From Bacteroidia bacterium (GTDB lineage: Bacteria > Bacteroidota > Ignavibacteria > SZUA-365), in assembly GCA_027493955.1 (NCBI GenBank), contig JAOSJT010000001.1, forward strand, positions 1,413,131-1,477,130: a stretch of 64,000 nt of DNA. The letters run 5' to 3'. Below are positions 38,677-48,614 of this stretch, piece after piece. The notes under the pieces were generated by a model. The model was not told the origin of the DNA and ran no database searches. It saw nothing but the letters and a program-made list of their open reading frames with translations. Position 1 is the first letter of the stretch. Each line of letters begins with the position of its first letter. Made by a program: the position numbers and the translations under genes.

Positions 38677-39702
38677 ATGGGCCTGTTCAGTCTTTTCGCC
38701 AACGATATAGCAATCGACCTCGGCACCGCCAACACCCTGATCTGGGTTAAAGGAAAAGGCGTCGTTCTCAGTGAACCATCGATTGTAGCGTTCGATAAAA
38801 ACACAAAAAAAATTATCGCTATCGGCAACGATGCCCGGGAGATGCAGGGGAAAACCCACCGCGAGCTGCAGGTGGTGCGACCCATGCGTGATGGGGTGAT
38901 CGCCGATTTCGAAATCGCCGAGGGCATGCTTCGTGCCTTTATCAAGAAAATCATGAATAGCTGGGTGCCCTCCCGTCGCATCGTGATCTCCGTCCCAAGT
39001 GGTATCACGGAAGTGGAGAAACGGGCCGTGCGCGACAGCGCAGAGCACGCAGGGGCCAAAGAGGTCTATCTCGTCGCCGAACCCATGGCCGCCGCCATCG
39101 GTATCGGACTCAATGTGGATGCTCCTGTTGGCGACATGATTATCGATATCGGTGGCGGTACCACAGAAATTGCCGTGATCGCCCTGTCGGGAATCGTACA
39201 GGAAGAATCCATTCGCATCGCAGGCGACGAGCTGAACAGCGCCATCATTCAACACTTCAAAAAAAGTCATAACCTGCTGATCGGCGAGCGCACCGCGGAG
39301 ATCATCAAATGTGAAGTCGGCTCGGCGACGCCGCTGAAACAGGAACTGGTAGTCCGCGTCAAGGGCCGCGATCTGATCGGCGGCCTGCCGACGACTGTAG
39401 AGGCCTCCTCCGTCGAAATCCGCGAAGCGCTTGCGGAACCGATCACCGCCATCGTGGAAGCGGTGAAGGTGACGCTTGAACGCACCCCTCCCGAACTCGC
39501 GGCTGACATTCTCGACCGCGGTATCATGCTTACCGGTGGCGGTGCGTTGCTCAAGGGCCTCGATGCCCGCATCAGAAAAGAGACGAATCTTCCAGTGCAC
39601 GTCGCAGAGGATCCCCTCACCGCCGTCGTGCGTGGCACGGGCGCCATCATGGAGAACCTTCATCATTACAGCAAGGTCATCCTCAAGGGGAAGAAGTACT
39701 GA
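38677..39702 (+). CDS. mreB: Rod-shape actin homologue MreB
   Basis: The 341-residue protein has the actin-fold motifs IAIDLGTANTLIWVKGKGVVL at the N-terminus, VVRPMRDGVIADFE, MIIDIGGGTTEIAVIALSGIV and GGGALLKGLD. It polymerises under the membrane and guides cell-wall elongation. It begins the mreB-mreC-mreD-mrdA-rodA set, whose members overlap or almost touch. Thirteen bases separate it from purH, so the genes probably share a transcript. Confidence 0.98.
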   Translation: MGLFSLFANDIAIDLGTANTLIWVKGKGVVLSEPSIVAFDKNTKKIIAIGNDAREMQGKTHRELQVVRPMRDGVIADFEIAEGMLRAFIKKIMNSWVPSRRIVISVPSGITEVEKRAVRDSAEHAGAKEVYLVAEPMAAAIGIGLNVDAPVGDMIIDIGGGTTEIAVIALSGIVQEESIRIAGDELNSAIIQHFKKSHNLLIGERTAEIIKCEVGSATPLKQELVVRVKGRDLIGGLPTTVEASSVEIREALAEPITAIVEAVKVTLERTPPELAADILDRGIMLTGGGALLKGLDARIRKETNLPVHVAEDPLTAVVRGTGAIMENLHHYSKVILKGKKY

Positions 39703-39717
39703 TTTTGAACGGACTGG

Positions 39718-40569
39718 ATGAGCGCCATGCAGCTTTTCCTCGCATTCATCAGAATCTTCCGGGAATACATCGTGCTCGTCATTCTGGCGGCACTGTCCCT
39801 GCTGCTCATGACGAACAGCAGCAGCGCGCCTGTCCGCGTCTTCCGTTCCGTGAGCATAATCTTTTTTGCGACGCTGCAGAGCGGCTCCACGTGGGCCGCT
39901 GAAGTCATTTCCCCTCGCACCGACGAGAATACGCTCCGCGACGTCAACGTGGGCTTGCTCGAAGAAGTGATGCGCCTTCGTGGATTGCAGCAGGAGAACA
40001 TCGAACTCCGCCGCAGCATCGGTCTGCGTGAACGAACCCCCTATCCGCTCGTGACAGCGGAAATCGTGGGAAAGAACCTCGCTCTCGGCCAGAACATGAT
40101 CACGCTCGACGTCGGCGAAGACGATAGCGTGCGTGTGAATATGCCCATTATAAGTGAAACGGGTCTCGTCGGGAAAATCGTCGCGACAAGCAATCGCTAT
40201 GCGATCGGGATGCTCGCTCTGCACCGTGACTTCCGCACGCCGGCAAAAATCAAGCGTTCGCGCGTGGACGGCATCATCGCATATCACTCCGGTTCCAGAC
40301 TCAGACTGCAAAACATCTGGAAAACCGCTGATGTGATCAAGGGGGATACCATCGTCACGTCTGAATACAGCAACGTTTTTCCACCCGAAATCCTTATTGG
40401 TGTTGTTACGAGCATAGGACCCGGCGAGGGCGGTTTATTCAGTCAGATCGAGGTGCAGCCCCTCGCGGCATTCTCTTCTCTTGAACGCGTGTTCGTCGTA
40501 TTGCGGAAGAGCAATGAAGAGCGCAACAGACTGGAGCGGACAAACGTCGCCGGCGAGGAAAGCCCATGA
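39718..40569 (+). CDS. mreC: Rod-shape determining protein MreC
   Basis: The 283-residue protein has an N-terminal transmembrane helix (about 15-35), a helical region that can dimerise (about 65-100, LLEEVMRLRGLQQENIELRRSIG), and a periplasmic beta-barrel pair with NMPIISETGLVGKIV and VKGDTIVTSEYSNVFPPEILIGVV. It is a scaffold activating PBP2/RodA. It starts 15 bp after mreB and overlaps mreD by 4 bp. Confidence 0.95.
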   Translation: MSAMQLFLAFIRIFREYIVLVILAALSLLLMTNSSSAPVRVFRSVSIIFFATLQSGSTWAAEVISPRTDENTLRDVNVGLLEEVMRLRGLQQENIELRRSIGLRERTPYPLVTAEIVGKNLALGQNMITLDVGEDDSVRVNMPIISETGLVGKIVATSNRYAIGMLALHRDFRTPAKIKRSRVDGIIAYHSGSRLRLQNIWKTADVIKGDTIVTSEYSNVFPPEILIGVVTSIGPGEGGLFSQIEVQPLAAFSSLERVFVVLRKSNEERNRLERTNVAGEESP

Positions 40570-41075
40570 ACAGCGAAGTCCGTTTTCACGTGTGGGCCGC
40601 AGGCAGTATGCTCGGTTTGGCAGCGCTCCAGGTTGCCCTCGGGAGTCTTATGGACATTGGCGGCGTGATACCGGCCTTCCTCCTCATAGGGGTGCTGTTC
40701 CTGTCTCAACTCCGCGGTCAACTCGCAGCGATGCTGCACGGATTTCCGGCAGGAATTCTGGTGGATCTGTATGCCGGTGAGCTTGTCGGGATAACCGCGC
40801 TCGCCTTGATTATCGCCGGATTTGCCATCGGCTATACGTATGACCAGGAGCGCCGCGAACGCGTCATCCGTTCTCCGCGCATGGTTCTGTTGATCGCCGC
40901 CGGGGCGTTGCTCTATCACTCGGTGTATGTGTTCTCGTATATCCGAAGCCTCGATGTCGATTTCCTGGCGTTGCTGCTCGCACAAACGATCGGCGGAACC
41001 GTGTATACCACAATTCTTGGGAGCATTCTGGTACTGATTCTCGCGCGTACGACCCGAAAGATCATGGTGGAGTAA
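40566..41075 (+). CDS. mreD: Rod-shape determining protein MreD
   Basis: The 169-residue membrane protein has about five helices and sits between mreC and the PBP2 gene, as usual. The typical LHGFPAGILVDLYAGELVGITALALIIAGFAIGY stretch is present. Sequence conservation in this family is low, so identification leans partly on position and hydrophobicity pattern. Confidence 0.9.
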   Translation: MNSEVRFHVWAAGSMLGLAALQVALGSLMDIGGVIPAFLLIGVLFLSQLRGQLAAMLHGFPAGILVDLYAGELVGITALALIIAGFAIGYTYDQERRERVIRSPRMVLLIAAGALLYHSVYVFSYIRSLDVDFLALLLAQTIGGTVYTTILGSILVLILARTTRKIMVE

Positions 41076-41080
41076 CAGTA

Positions 41081-42922
41081 ATGATGGAGAATCTGGAATT
41101 CGCGGGGCGCAGACGTGCGTATATTCTCGGCGGCCTGATCGTCTTCTCACTGGCGCTGCTGGTGATACGTTTGGTGGATCTCCAGTTCTTGCAGTATGAG
41201 AGCTTCCGCTCCACTGCGGAAAAAAACTCCATCAGGCAACAACCAAAGAGTCCGTTACGCGGGAATATGTATGATCGTGATGGTGCGCTGATTGTCGAAA
41301 ACAACCCCAGCTACACCCTGACAATCACCCCCTTCGAATTTCAATGGCACACACTGCCACTCCTCGTGCGTCTCTTTGACGTGGACACGAATCTTGTCCG
41401 CTACCGCGTGACACGGGCCGGCATCAATTCCTTTGATCCGGTGAAAATACTCCCGAATCTGAGCTTCGCACAGGTCAGCCTGCTCGAGGAGAACAGGACA
41501 CTCCTCCCGGGGGTCGGATTTCTGATCGAAAGTACGCGTCGGTACAATCTCGACGCGCGCATGGCACACCTGCTCGGCTATACGAAGGAAATCTCCCCGA
41601 CACTTCTGCGAACGCTGGGCGAGTATTATCAGCCGGGCGATATTGTCGGCTTCAACGGCATAGAGGCGTACTACGAACCCATTCTTCGCGGACGGAAAGG
41701 GTATGGCTATCACACGGTGAACGCCATGGGAAGAGTGGTGGAAAGCTTCGAACACGGTCGCTCCGATATTCCCGCCCGTGAAGGAGCGGACCTCTTCCTC
41801 TCGATTGATCAGCAATTGCAGCGCTACGGCGAGCAAATCATGCGAAATCGGCGCGGCGCCATCGTCGCCATGGACCCGCGTAACGGGGAGGTTCTTGCCT
41901 TCGTCAGCGCACCCGATTACGACCTGAATGACCTCAGCGGAAAAATCAGCCCGGAAGTCTGGAACGGACTTATCGGAAACCCTGCCAAGCCCATGTACAA
42001 TCGATGTTCCATGGCTGCATATCCGCCCGGCTCCACATTCAAGATGCTCGTCGCCGTTGCGGCATTGCAGGAAGGCATTATTGATCCGGACACGAAAATT
42101 CACTGCCCCGGTTCCTACCCGCTCGCAGGCAAGGATTTCCGTTGCCATGGTGCGCATGGGAATGTCGGCGTGGTAGCCGCTCTGGAGTATTCCTGCAATG
42201 TGTTTTTCTACAAACTGATCTTCAAGCTGGGTTTCGCGAATCTTCAGAAATACGGGGCACTGTTTCATTTCGGCAGACCCACCGGCATGGACATCAGCAA
42301 TGAGTCCGCCGGTATCGTCCCGAGCGAAGAATACTACAACCGGCGCTACGGCACCCGATGGAATATCGGCTATCTCGTGAATCTCGGCATTGGTCAGGGT
42401 GAAGTCAACACCACCCCTCTGCAGATGGCTGCCTATACCGCGGCGATCGCAAACGGCGGGACCTACTACACACCGCACGCCGTACGGAAGGTTCGCGACA
42501 GATTTCGTAACCAGACCACCGATATACCGGTGAAATCGGAGAAGCTGCCGATCTCACGTGAAGCGATGTCCGTTATCCAGCGCGGTATGTTGCGCGTCGT
42601 CCATGGAGGAGGGACAGGGTACGCGGCGAGAGTGTCGGGAGTCCGTGTGGCCGGAAAAACAGGTACCGCGCAAAATCCTCCGAATCCGGATCACGCATGG
42701 TTCGTCGGCTACGCTCCGTTCGAGGAGCCGACAATCGCCGTCGCTGTCATCGTCGAGAACGGGGGTTTCGGGGGATCCACCGCCGCGCCCATCGCCGCTG
42801 CGATGATACGGCAATATCTTTATCCCCAGAGACGCGAGGCATCAAGCGTGCGCGACAGCACCGAGGTCGCTCCGGCAGTTGAAATCCCGGTTGTGCATCC
42901 TTCACATCCAGTGGCTGATTGA
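41081..42922 (+). CDS. mrdA: Penicillin-binding protein 2 (MrdA)
   Basis: The 613-residue transpeptidase has an N-terminal membrane anchor (about 12-35), a dimerisation/pedestal domain with SPLRGNMYDRDGALI, and a transpeptidase domain carrying the active-site serine in PPGSTFKMLVAVAAL, the SxN motif in EYSCNVFFYK and KTGTAQ. It crosslinks peptidoglycan during elongation together with RodA, whose ATG lies one base inside its stop codon. Confidence 0.97.
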   Translation: MMENLEFAGRRRAYILGGLIVFSLALLVIRLVDLQFLQYESFRSTAEKNSIRQQPKSPLRGNMYDRDGALIVENNPSYTLTITPFEFQWHTLPLLVRLFDVDTNLVRYRVTRAGINSFDPVKILPNLSFAQVSLLEENRTLLPGVGFLIESTRRYNLDARMAHLLGYTKEISPTLLRTLGEYYQPGDIVGFNGIEAYYEPILRGRKGYGYHTVNAMGRVVESFEHGRSDIPAREGADLFLSIDQQLQRYGEQIMRNRRGAIVAMDPRNGEVLAFVSAPDYDLNDLSGKISPEVWNGLIGNPAKPMYNRCSMAAYPPGSTFKMLVAVAALQEGIIDPDTKIHCPGSYPLAGKDFRCHGAHGNVGVVAALEYSCNVFFYKLIFKLGFANLQKYGALFHFGRPTGMDISNESAGIVPSEEYYNRRYGTRWNIGYLVNLGIGQGEVNTTPLQMAAYTAAIANGGTYYTPHAVRKVRDRFRNQTTDIPVKSEKLPISREAMSVIQRGMLRVVHGGGTGYAARVSGVRVAGKTGTAQNPPNPDHAWFVGYAPFEEPTIAVAVIVENGGFGGSTAAPIAAAMIRQYLYPQRREASSVRDSTEVAPAVEIPVVHPSHPVAD

Positions 42923-44154
42923 TGAAGGGACGCGGCATTTCTCCTTACGTACGACGCCTGGACTGGATGATTCTTGCACCGGTCCTCCTCCTCGTCGCTT
43001 TCGGTCTGCTCGCGATCTTCAGCGCTACGCACAACGCCGAACTGATCGTGAAATTCCAGAAACAGATTTTCTGGGCCGCATTGGGTATACTGTCGCTGTT
43101 GCTCGTCTTACTGGCACCCCCACGATTCTTTCATTACAGCGCATATCTGCTGTATGGGGCAGCATTGCTCCTGTTATCCCTCGTGCTCGTGTTCGGCCAT
43201 ACCGTATCCGGTAACGCCGGCTGGTTCGGCATCGGCGGCTTCGGGGTGCAGCCTTCGGAGTTCGCGAAAATCGCCACCATCCTTGCACTGGCGCGCTATC
43301 TGTCGGATCGGACGACAAGCTTACGTTCCTTACCGGATATCGGCAAGGCGATCGGCATTGTCGCATTGCCCTGGCTCCTCATCTTCATGCAGCCGGATTT
43401 CGGGACAGGATTGGTGTACTGGGTATTTTTTATTTCGATGCTGTTCTGGTCCGGAGCGGAGATGCTGCTGCTCATCGTCATGCTCTCACCGGTTCTCGTG
43501 GCGGTGCTGGCGATCATCGATCTGTGGTACTTCATACTTGCCACACTGGTCGTGGCAGGACTGTATTACATCGTGCGAAGGAACCTCGGTTTCGCGCTCA
43601 TTTTCTTCGCCTTCAATCTTTCGATCGGTTTTGGTGTACAATACGCATACGAGCACCTACCTGCATATCAGAAGGCGCGCATTGCCGTATTCATTGACCC
43701 CTCACAAGCCCCGCTCTCGGCAGGGTGGAACGTCATACAGTCCAAAGTCGCGGTCGGCTCGGGAGGACTCTTCGGCAAAGGATACTTGCAGGGGACACAG
43801 ACACAGCTCCGCTTCGTACCGGAGCAGTGGACCGATTTCATTTTCTGCGTTCCCGCAGAGGAATTCGGTTTCATTGGCGCCGTCATCATCCTCCTTCTCT
43901 ATGGCCTCCTCTTTATCCGCGGTCTGGTTATAGCAAAGAATCTGGAATTGCGCTTTGCCAGCCTTGTTGTCGCCGGGCTGGTTGCCATGCTTGCCTTTCA
44001 CGTGGTCGTGAGCATTGGCATGAGTCTTGGAACAATCCCCGTCATAGGCATCCCGCTCCCCTTCATGAGTTACGGCGGGTCCTTTTTCATCACATCCATG
44101 GTTGCTATCGGGATAATACTCCACGCCTGGATGTACAGAACAGGGATGGAGTAG
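42922..44154 (+). CDS. rodA: RodA SEDS-family peptidoglycan polymerase
   Basis: The 410-residue polytopic protein has about ten helices and SEDS hallmarks GGFGVQPSEFAKIATILALARYLS (catalytic-region Glu and Lys), the VIQSKVAVGSGGLFGKGYLQGTQTQLRFVPEQWTDFIF loop, and GIPLPFMSYGGSFFIT. The longer frame begins with TTG at 42919, but the ATG at 42922 is preferred. It polymerises glycan strands with PBP2. Confidence 0.97.
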   Translation: MKGRGISPYVRRLDWMILAPVLLLVAFGLLAIFSATHNAELIVKFQKQIFWAALGILSLLLVLLAPPRFFHYSAYLLYGAALLLLSLVLVFGHTVSGNAGWFGIGGFGVQPSEFAKIATILALARYLSDRTTSLRSLPDIGKAIGIVALPWLLIFMQPDFGTGLVYWVFFISMLFWSGAEMLLLIVMLSPVLVAVLAIIDLWYFILATLVVAGLYYIVRRNLGFALIFFAFNLSIGFGVQYAYEHLPAYQKARIAVFIDPSQAPLSAGWNVIQSKVAVGSGGLFGKGYLQGTQTQLRFVPEQWTDFIFCVPAEEFGFIGAVIILLLYGLLFIRGLVIAKNLELRFASLVVAGLVAMLAFHVVVSIGMSLGTIPVIGIPLPFMSYGGSFFITSMVAIGIILHAWMYRTGME

Positions 44155-44429
44155 ACGACAGGCAGGTGTCGGAACGACGTACGTCATGTAGAAACTGCGA
44201 GCGAGGCAGGTACACCGTGCGACCCTCACCCGACAGAGGGTTTGCGTATCCTGTTCTTCCTCGGTACTTTAGTAAGATTACGGATGTGCAGGCACGTATG
44301 TCCGTCGTTATGCACCGATGCAGAGGATACACCACTTCTCAAATCGCCAGATCGTGACAATAATCCCGAATTCACAAGTGTTATACACACGCATCTCAGA
44401 TTCAGAACGCCAGGTAACGGAGTATTATC

Positions 44430-45392
44430 ATGCCTGAAGAACAGATCTCGTTAAAAGATCTCGAACAAGAAATGTCTATCGCAGCACCGCAGGAAACCGC
44501 GCGCATTGATTACGTGGGACTCGTCGGCGGCGGAGTCATGGGCCGTGGCCTCGCCCATACACTTTCCGCGCAGGGTCTGAACGTCCTCATCGTCGAGCGG
44601 GACGAGGAACGTGCACAACTGTGCCTCGACGGCCTCGCCGAAAATATGGATCGTGAAATCCAGCGTTGGAGCATGACGTCCAGTGAAAAACGCGCCCTGC
44701 TCAGCCGAATCAAAGTCACTACCGACATCACCGAAGTATCGCATACCGATTTTGTGATGGAAGTGGTGGATGAGCAATTCGATCTCAAGCAGGAATTACT
44801 CCTGAAACTCGACAAATTGTGTTCGCCGGGCACCATCATCGCGTCGAACACGTCCACACTCAGTCTCACGAGAATTGCCAAACCGGTTGTGCATCCGTCA
44901 CGCATCATCGGCCTGCATTTTGCAAACCCGGTGCCGAAAACACCGCTCTGTGAAATCGTCCGCGCGTTCCAGACTTCGGACGAGACCTTCCGCCGGACCA
45001 GGGAGTTCATCAATTCCATCGGGAAGACGCCGGTCGAGGTGTACGAATATCCGGGCTTCATCACCACCCGCGTCATCATCCCGATGCTCAACGAAGCGAT
45101 GTACGTGCTCATGGAGGGTGTTGCCAGCGCCGAAGATATTGACACAGCCATGCGGCTGGCCTACAATCTCCCGACAGGTCCTCTCGAGCTGGCGGATAGC
45201 ATGGGACTCGAGGAGTTGCTCGCGTGGATGGAATCCATGTTCCAGGAGCTGGGCGACTCGAAATACCGCCCCTGCCCTCTTCTCAGAAGAAAGGTCCGCG
45301 AACAGAAATACGGACTGAAAAGCGGCGAAGGATTTTTCCGCTACGACGACGCAGGCAAACGAATTTCCGACACTCAGGCACAGGAGGCGTGA
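44430..45392 (+). CDS. 3-Hydroxyacyl-CoA dehydrogenase
   Basis: The 320-residue NAD-dependent enzyme oxidises 3-hydroxyacyl-CoA, or works in reverse on acetoacetyl-CoA. It has an N-terminal extension of about 25 residues, the Rossmann motif GLVGGGVMGRGLAHTL, ASNTSTLSLTRIA, GLHFANPVPKTPLCEIV with the catalytic His, and a C-terminal helical domain with PGFITTRVIIPMLNEAM and GLKSGEGFFRYDDAG. Length is like Hbd/PaaH. It lies 2 bp upstream of acetate kinase, so acyl-CoA turnover and acetate formation may be linked. Confidence 0.95.
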   Translation: MPEEQISLKDLEQEMSIAAPQETARIDYVGLVGGGVMGRGLAHTLSAQGLNVLIVERDEERAQLCLDGLAENMDREIQRWSMTSSEKRALLSRIKVTTDITEVSHTDFVMEVVDEQFDLKQELLLKLDKLCSPGTIIASNTSTLSLTRIAKPVVHPSRIIGLHFANPVPKTPLCEIVRAFQTSDETFRRTREFINSIGKTPVEVYEYPGFITTRVIIPMLNEAMYVLMEGVASAEDIDTAMRLAYNLPTGPLELADSMGLEELLAWMESMFQELGDSKYRPCPLLRRKVREQKYGLKSGEGFFRYDDAGKRISDTQAQEA

Positions 45393-45394
45393 TC

Positions 45395-46648
45395 ATGAAC
45401 ATTCTCGTCGTCAATTGCGGCAGCTCTTCGATCAAATACCAGTTCATCGAAACAGAAACACAAACGCGCCTCGCCAAAGGTCTTGTGGACCGGATCGGTA
45501 TGAGCGGTGCGGTGCTCACGAACACGCGGCACGATAACGACACGATCAAGCTGACCGGTGAAATCCTTGATCATGGTATGGCCATTGAATACGTTCTCGC
45601 CGTGTTGCTCAGTAAAAACCATGGCGTCATCAAGGATAAATCCGAAATCCATGCCGTCGGTCACCGCGTCGTGCACGGTGCCGAGGATTTCGCAGGTTCC
45701 GTGCTCATCACGGAGGATGTGCTCCGGTCTCTGCGCGACAACATCGAACTCGCCCCGCTGCACAACCCGCACAACATCCGCGGCATCATGGCCTGCAAGC
45801 AACATCTTGCCGATATTCCTCAAGTGGGCGTCTTCGATACGGCCTTTCATCAGTCCATGGAGCCACATGCGTTTCTGTACGGCATACCGTATGTGTTCTA
45901 CAAGAAATACAAGATCAGGCGCTACGGCTTCCATGGTACTTCCCATTTCTTCGTCTCAAATCGGATGGCGACACTGATGGGCAAACCGATCAGTGAATTA
46001 CGTCTCGTCACCTGCCATCTCGGCAATGGCTGCAGCATGGCGGCAGTGAATTGTGGCGTGAGCGTGGATACCACCATGGGTTTCACTCCGCTCGAAGGTC
46101 TCATCATGGGCAGCCGCAGCGGTGATCTCGATCCGCAGCTCATCCTGTATATCATGGGCAAGGAAGGGCTCTCCCTCAACGAGGCAACAACTCTCCTGAA
46201 CAAGCACAGCGGTTTGATGGGCATTTCCGGTGTGAGCAGCGACATGCGCGAAATCGAACAGGAGAGCGAAAAGCTAAATGACCGCGCTCGTCTCGCCTTC
46301 GACATGTTCTGTTATCGCGTCACCAAGTATATTGGCGCGTATGCCGCCGCGATGGGCGGAATAGACGGAATCGTGTTCACCGGCGGCATCGGCGAAAACA
46401 GCATTCTCGTACGCGAGTACGTCTGCAGCAAACTGGCCTTCCTCGGCGTGGACTTCGATCCGGACGCGAACGCTTCAGGTCCGAAAGAACGCTTCATTAC
46501 CGCCCCGAATTCCAGCACCGTCGTAGGTGTGGTGCCCACGAACGAGGAGCTTGTCATTGCGCTCGACACCATGGCCATCGTCAAAGGGGAATTACCTCCC
46601 TCGATGACAAACATGGCGCGCAATCAGGCACTGGAGCAGATCCATTGA
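45395..46648 (+). CDS. ackA: Acetate kinase
   Basis: The 417-residue enzyme interconverts acetate/ATP and acetyl phosphate/ADP. It begins MNILVVNCGSSSIKYQ (ASKHA ATPase fold). Further motifs are HRVVHGAEDF, QVGVFDTAFHQSM, RYGFHGTSHFFVSN, TCHLGNGCSMAAV and GFTPLEGLIMGSRSGDLDP, and FTGGIGENS near the end. The start is fixed by a CAGGAGG ribosome site just before 45395. No phosphotransacetylase gene is adjacent. Confidence 0.97.
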   Translation: MNILVVNCGSSSIKYQFIETETQTRLAKGLVDRIGMSGAVLTNTRHDNDTIKLTGEILDHGMAIEYVLAVLLSKNHGVIKDKSEIHAVGHRVVHGAEDFAGSVLITEDVLRSLRDNIELAPLHNPHNIRGIMACKQHLADIPQVGVFDTAFHQSMEPHAFLYGIPYVFYKKYKIRRYGFHGTSHFFVSNRMATLMGKPISELRLVTCHLGNGCSMAAVNCGVSVDTTMGFTPLEGLIMGSRSGDLDPQLILYIMGKEGLSLNEATTLLNKHSGLMGISGVSSDMREIEQESEKLNDRARLAFDMFCYRVTKYIGAYAAAMGGIDGIVFTGGIGENSILVREYVCSKLAFLGVDFDPDANASGPKERFITAPNSSTVVGVVPTNEELVIALDTMAIVKGELPPSMTNMARNQALEQIH

Positions 46649-46700
46649 TGCATTCGCGGTGGTGGCCGGTAACCACATCGCGGACCAACGGAAACACGCC

Positions 46701-47726
46701 GTGAACATCGGCGGGCGACACATTCGCTCCATTCTCGTGATCAAGCTGCGGGCGATCGGCGACGTATTGCTTTCCACCATCGTCACTCCCAATCTCAGGC
46801 GCGCGTTTCCGGACGCGCGCATTGATTTTGTAACGGAACGGCCCGCTCAGGATATCATTACAGAGAATCCGTACATCGACGACGCCATCGTGTTTTCTCC
46901 GAAGAAGGACAGCAGCCTCCGTCTGTTCTCCCGCCTCTATCACGCCCGCTACGATCTCGTCTTTGACCTGTTCTGCAATCCCCGTTCCGCGCAGCTTACC
47001 TTCGCTACACGGGCTCCCGTACGCGTTGGGTATCCCTTCCGGGGCAGAGCATGGGCGTATAACGTGCATGTGGAAAGCAGAGCTGACAGGGTGCACAACA
47101 CGCAGTTCAATCTCGACGCGCTTCGTGCGTTGGATATTCCCACCCCGGAGAGCAACCTGGTACTGCGTATTCCCGACGAGGTTCAATCATGGGCAGCCGG
47201 TTACATCAAGAATAGGAGAACACGCTCCGGACCCGTGATTGCGCTGAATTCCAGTGGGACATGGGAGAGCAAACGATGGGGCCTGAACCATTTCGCCGAC
47301 CTCGCCGACATCCTCATCGATACGCTCGACGCGAACATCCTCCTCATGCACGGTCCGGGAGAGATGCCGGATGTCGAACACATTGCCTCCTCCATGCACA
47401 GGGAAGCTACCATTCCGCCTCCGACAACGCTCAAACAGCTTGCCGCCCTCTTTGCCTGCTGCGATGCGACGATCAGCAACGACTCCGGCCCCATGCATAT
47501 ATCCGCCGCGATCGGCACACCGACTCTCGGGATATTCGGTCCGACAAACCCCCTGCTGCAAGGTCCCGTAGGTCGGCACAGCAGGTGGATACGTCTGGAG
47601 GGGCTGGAATGCCTTGCATGCAACAAAACAATCTGCGACATTGGCAACATCTGTATGCGCGACCTGGGCGTGGATAGTGTGTATCAGGCATACCTTCACA
47701 TGATGGATAAACGCGATGAATGTTGA
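46701..47726 (+). CDS. GT9-family (heptosyltransferase-like) glycosyltransferase
   Basis: The roughly 341-residue enzyme has the ADP-heptosyltransferase fold: N-terminal ILVIKLRAIGDVLLSTIVTPNLRRAFPDA, middle GPVIALNSSGTWESKRWGLNHFADLA, and C-terminal ISNDSGPMHISAAIGTPTLGIFGPTNP. A Cys-rich tail (CLACNKTICDIGNICM) follows. It likely adds a sugar to lipopolysaccharide core. The frame is open from a GTG at 46659; I took the GTG at 46701 as the more probable start. Its stop overlaps the next gene by 11 bp. Confidence 0.9.
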   Translation: MNIGGRHIRSILVIKLRAIGDVLLSTIVTPNLRRAFPDARIDFVTERPAQDIITENPYIDDAIVFSPKKDSSLRLFSRLYHARYDLVFDLFCNPRSAQLTFATRAPVRVGYPFRGRAWAYNVHVESRADRVHNTQFNLDALRALDIPTPESNLVLRIPDEVQSWAAGYIKNRRTRSGPVIALNSSGTWESKRWGLNHFADLADILIDTLDANILLMHGPGEMPDVEHIASSMHREATIPPPTTLKQLAALFACCDATISNDSGPMHISAAIGTPTLGIFGPTNPLLQGPVGRHSRWIRLEGLECLACNKTICDIGNICMRDLGVDSVYQAYLHMMDKRDEC

Positions 47727-48129
47727 TTCTGTACTCCTCCGCCGTGTACTTGCTCCGATCCTCTTCCTGCTCGCCGTGCTCATTATCGCCTGCGACGACG
47801 CAGTCACGCCCGACGAGCCGCCGCGAATCAGCATCACCCAGCCCGCAGACAGCGCGCTCGTTACCGATAGCGTTGTGCGGATCACCACCGAAGTCATGGT
47901 CAAATGCGGGTGCAACAGCCATGTGGAATTTCGTATCGACGGTGAACATGTGTATTCCGATTATTTTCCTTTTTTTTCCTTCGATTGGAATACATTGGGC
48001 TATGAGAAAGGATGGCATAGCATAGCAACACGACTCGTCGTGCGTGATGTTGGTGAGGCATGGGACTCGATAGCGGTGTTCGTCTCACGGGGGGACAGTC
48101 TTCGCGAGGCCTCTTCAGACCATTTATAA
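47716..48129 (+). CDS. Predicted lipoprotein with an Ig-like domain
   Basis: The 137-residue product has a lipoprotein signal peptide with lipobox LIIAC, putting the lipidated Cys at residue 26. The rest resembles an Ig-like beta-sandwich of the type found in surface proteins: PPRISITQPADSALVTDSVVRITTEV, a Cys-Gly-Cys pair, and VEFRIDGEHVYSDYF. It would be anchored in the outer or inner membrane. Function unknown. It overlaps the glycosyltransferase gene by 11 bp. Confidence 0.8.
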   Translation: MNVDSVLLRRVLAPILFLLAVLIIACDDAVTPDEPPRISITQPADSALVTDSVVRITTEVMVKCGCNSHVEFRIDGEHVYSDYFPFFSFDWNTLGYEKGWHSIATRLVVRDVGEAWDSIAVFVSRGDSLREASSDHL

Positions 48130-48242
48130 CGGGGTATGCCGATGTACCCTGCGCCCGCTGTAACCTTTCCTCCAGTTTCGTTGTTTATCTTGTTATGCGT
48201 CTGTTGATTCCGGGACGCAGCGACAACGAGAATCGGTAAACC

Positions 48243-48503
48243 ATGCGACACGAAGATTACGATATTATCCACACGCTGCACGACCATGTCGAGGAGTTCA
48301 TCCGCAGGCACGGAATCGAGCCGTGCGTGCTCGTCGTTTCTCCTGAGGCGTATCAATGGCTCCGTGCACTGCAGGACGCGGAAGGACAGGAAGACTTGCA
48401 CGGAGTTCCGGAAATTGGAGACTGGCTCTTTCGCAGTGACAACGTGCTGCTGCGGGTAGAGATAGACGAGATGGCGGATAATTTTACGCTGCGCTTGCGA
48501 TAG
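48243..48503 (+). CDS. Small protein of unknown function
   Basis: The 86-residue acidic product has no signal peptide or membrane helix. It begins MRHEDYDIIHTLHDHVEEFIRRHG and contains CVLVVSPEAYQWLRALQD. I do not recognise it. A bidirectional terminator follows 52 bp after its stop, which supports it being a real transcription unit end. Confidence 0.65.
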   Translation: MRHEDYDIIHTLHDHVEEFIRRHGIEPCVLVVSPEAYQWLRALQDAEGQEDLHGVPEIGDWLFRSDNVLLRVEIDEMADNFTLRLR

Positions 48504-48554
48504 CACAAGAGTCACCGGCGCACTGCCGGCAACAGCGACTGGTCCCGGAAATGG

Positions 48555-48590
48555 AAAAAGCGCATTCCCTGTCGAGGGAATGCGCTTTTT
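48555..48590. terminator. Bidirectional rho-independent terminator
   Basis: AAAAAGCGCATTCCCT pairs perfectly with AGGGAATGCGCTTTTT around a GTCG loop, giving a 16-bp stem with A and T runs on both sides. It sits between the convergent genes ending at 48503 (plus) and 48615 (minus). Confidence 0.95.
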
Positions 48591-48614
48591 CGCTTGACGA
48601 ATACTGAAACGCTG

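Noticed and set aside
38653-40311. A long minus-strand open frame of about 552 codons
   Set aside because: It is antisense to mreB and mreC, which are unmistakable. Long antisense frames are expected at this GC content.
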